64,000 bases of DNA. Origin: Glaciecola sp047250385. GTDB lineage: Bacteria; Pseudomonadota; Gammaproteobacteria; Enterobacterales; Alteromonadaceae. Positions 62,344-64,000 of the stretch are shown here, in pieces; positions within the stretch are counted from its first letter, which is position 1; every line of letters starts with the position of its first letter. The notes beneath the pieces were generated by a model. The model was given only the letters and a program-made list of their open reading frames with translations, had not been told where the DNA came from and searched no databases. Location of the stretch: positions 1 through 64,000 of the forward strand of contig NZ_JBLBVM010000053.1 of assembly GCF_047250385.1 (NCBI RefSeq), in the 5' to 3' direction. The translations under genes and the position numbers were made by a program.

Positions 62344-63571
62344 GATCAAGTACCGGAATGCTAATATCGGTAGTGAAAGCCTCATTGCTTAGGTCGAATG
62401 TGACGGTTCCGTTCATTTGTTTCAAACGTTCCTGCATGCCTAAAAGACCATTACCTAATTGGAAAGATGGATTACTTGTTGTTTTCATGGATTTTACGGG
62501 TCTCGATAAATCAGCTTTTATCGACAGTGTAACTTGCTCAGAAGTTTGCGCAAATGCAATGTGTATGCTTTTCGACTGACTATGTTTTATCGCGTTAGTG
62601 ATACTTTCTTGAATACATCGTGTTAGGACATCGGCTGTATTGACATCATTGATCACAATATTGTCGGGATAATCGAGACTTACTTTGATGTTAGGTAAGC
62701 GGCTTGTGATAGCCAATATTGTTTTCTCTAGGTTTAAGCTAGATTTTGTTCTGATATCTGAAACCGCCTCTCTCACATCGCTAAGTAATAACTTTGATAA
62801 ACTATGGCATTGCTCTATCGAGCCTTTAATTGCTTCTTTACTAGACTCAGATGAAGACGGTACTTCTAATTGTTCTATTTGACGGCCTGCAACCTGTAAG
62901 TTAATAGTTAAGGCGGTAAGGTGGTGACCAAGTAGGTCGTGAATGTTCCTGGCAATTCTGACTCGCTCCGCTTGCTCGGCTGCTTGCTCCAAAAGCTGTT
63001 GAGTAGAAAGAAGCTCTAAATTTATCATTTCCACTTTTTCGCGGCTTTCCTTCTCTTTTATAGCTGTATTCACCATAACTAGCGCAAAAAGGTTAAAAGT
63101 CCAGAAGAGCATAGCGGAAACAGCCATGCCGCTGAAACCCCAATAGTAAGCATATACAAAATAAAGTGCGCATGACCACAATGGCGAGATTAAGAAGGCC
63201 GTTTTCGCTTTGATGAAGTAGGGGAGCGCGGCGCTCCATATGATCATAAATATGGCCGTATAAACAAAGGGCACAGTGAAGTATATTGCGATGACATTAA
63301 CGAATGTGGCTAGCAGCAACAGCGAGCGGACCGTACTTTCGTTCTTATATTCCGCTTGTCTGGATAACAATAACCAAAATACTAAGTAACTAATAAACAG
63401 ACATGCTGCAATAGCCGATTGAGTGTTGGATATCTGCGTTGACTTGAGCATAAAGTAAAGCGCACTGCCGCTCACTAAAAACCAAGTCAAAATTGCCGAT
63501 GCACTTTCTATACTTATCTTCGACCATTTATTGGACGACCTCTCAATATGACGACTTTCTTTGTTTTCCAT
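62336..63571 (-). CDS. Histidine kinase of the DesK/LiaS (HisKA_3) type
   Basis: The 411-residue kinase has four to six membrane helices (about 18-175) with no large periplasmic loop, a coiled linker, the HisKA_3 dimer domain with RIARNIHDLLGHHL (phospho-histidine in NIHD), and an HATPase domain ending with GNGLLGMQERL. Kinases with such membrane-embedded sensors often read membrane or envelope state, for example DesK and LiaS. The frame extends to 63586; I use the ATG at 63571, preceded by GGAAG. First gene of a tight operon with the regulator and ClpP-like gene. Confidence 0.88.
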   Translation of the reverse strand: MENKESRHIERSSNKWSKISIESASAILTWFLVSGSALYFMLKSTQISNTQSAIAACLFISYLVFWLLLSRQAEYKNESTVRSLLLLATFVNVIAIYFTVPFVYTAIFMIIWSAALPYFIKAKTAFLISPLWSCALYFVYAYYWGFSGMAVSAMLFWTFNLFALVMVNTAIKEKESREKVEMINLELLSTQQLLEQAAEQAERVRIARNIHDLLGHHLTALTINLQVAGRQIEQLEVPSSSESSKEAIKGSIEQCHSLSKLLLSDVREAVSDIRTKSSLNLEKTILAITSRLPNIKVSLDYPDNIVINDVNTADVLTRCIQESITNAIKHSQSKSIHIAFAQTSEQVTLSIKADLSRPVKSMKTTSNPSFQLGNGLLGMQERLKQMNGTVTFDLSNEAFTTDISIPVLDHD

Positions 63572-63827
63572 TTTTGTTACTTCCATATCTTTAAGGTTTG
63601 CATTCTGCGTTGATCGGTCATCGAAATAGAAACTGAATTTTTGCAGAACGAAAATGAGCTATTTAAGTGAGTCCACCTTATCAGGCAAGCGCGTTCTAAG
63701 GCGATAGGTCAAAAGTCACTTTTTATGTTGTGACTTGTGGCACTCTTTTTATTCAAGTCCAAATTATATGATAAGGCCATTGAACAAATAGCTGGTGCAT
63801 ACAGCCTGCACATACTGGAGTTTTCTA

Positions 63828-64000
63828 ATGACTTTCTTTCATTCTACATTGTTTATCCTACACATTTTATTTGGTACTGCGGCATTAATTTTATTTTGGG
63901 TACCATTGTTTACTGAGAAGGGTAAGTTGAACCACGTTAAGTTTGGCAGATACTACAAAAATACGATGTACACCGTAGCAGGTTCCGGTGCTTTGATGGC
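63828..64000 (+). CDS. Small membrane protein, 5' part (DUF2306-like)
   Basis: A frame starts at ATG 63828 with the ribosome site CTGGAG seven bases upstream and runs out of the window. The first 57 residues show a hydrophobic segment (LHILFGTAALILFWVPL), a polar loop with HVKFGRYYKNTM, and the start of a second segment. The pattern helix, charged loop containing H..GRxY, helix resembles DUF2306-type membrane proteins, but too little is present to be sure. It diverges from the kinase operon, with a 256-base spacer. Confidence 0.55.
   Translation, partial: MTFFHSTLFILHILFGTAALILFWVPLFTEKGKLNHVKFGRYYKNTMYTVAGSGALM

Overview
The window is chromosomal DNA from a moderately AT-rich gammaproteobacterium, probably marine and near the Alteromonadales/Kangiellaceae type; I cannot name the genus. 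The reasons are gene blocks typical of that class: lptF-lptG against pepA-holC-valS, gltB-gltD against arcB, the yrbG-kdsD-kdsC-lptCAB-rpoN-hpf-ptsN-rapZ-npr cluster divergent from mlaFEDCB-ibaG-murA, degQ/degS-zapG-zapE, and mtnN-cbiB-btuF. Most of the window is core genome. I found no phage, insertion sequence, CRISPR array or classical defence island.

Layout. 1-3200: the 3' end of a 5S rRNA with its terminator, a dispersed palindromic repeat, a DUF2797 protein, a sterol-desaturase-family hydroxylase, a tRNA-Leu(CAA) with promoter and terminator, and an RDD membrane protein. 3200-12600: LPS-export permeases LptG/LptF, then leucyl aminopeptidase, DNA polymerase III chi subunit, valyl-tRNA synthetase and an oligopeptidase B. 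12800-19600: a protein with a GlyGly-CTERM-like tail, a CxxCxxCC protein, an RraB-like RNase E inhibitor, a PlsC acyltransferase, an Hpt/degenerate HD-GYP signalling protein, a D-2-hydroxyacid dehydrogenase, an SRPBCC protein and a MepM-type endopeptidase. 19800-27000: TyrRS, a rhodanese, a B12-salvage group (btuF-like, cbiB, mtnN), a DUF2726 protein and a secreted acidic protein with 54-bp tandem repeats.

27000-38300: glutamate synthase GltB/GltD divergent from an ArcB sensor kinase that has lost one of the two redox cysteines known from E. coli, a 29-codon ORF resembling a bare PEP-CTERM sorting signal, and a secreted subtilase split by an in-frame TAA. 38400-55500: DUF3429 and YigZ proteins, MgtE, the nitrogen-PTS/rpoN cluster, Lpt and Kdo genes, the Mla lipid-transport operon, MurA and DegS. 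55500-60100: a DegP/DegQ protease, ZapG, ZapE, a YeeN-type YebC protein and the RNase P RNA gene. 60100-64000: a compact histidine kinase / response regulator / membrane ClpP-like protein operon with a secreted CIA30 protein downstream, and the start of a small membrane protein gene.

Taken together, envelope work dominates: LPS transport (LptA, B, C, F, G), Kdo synthesis (KdsC, KdsD), phospholipid retrograde transport (Mla), peptidoglycan precursor synthesis and remodelling (MurA, MepM), envelope proteolysis (DegS, DegP/Q), and nitrogen/redox control (RpoN, PtsN, RapZ, GltBD, ArcB). The least explained parts are the kinase-regulator-ClpP-like module, the mini-ORF after arcB, the tandem-repeat secreted protein and the GlyGly-CTERM protein.
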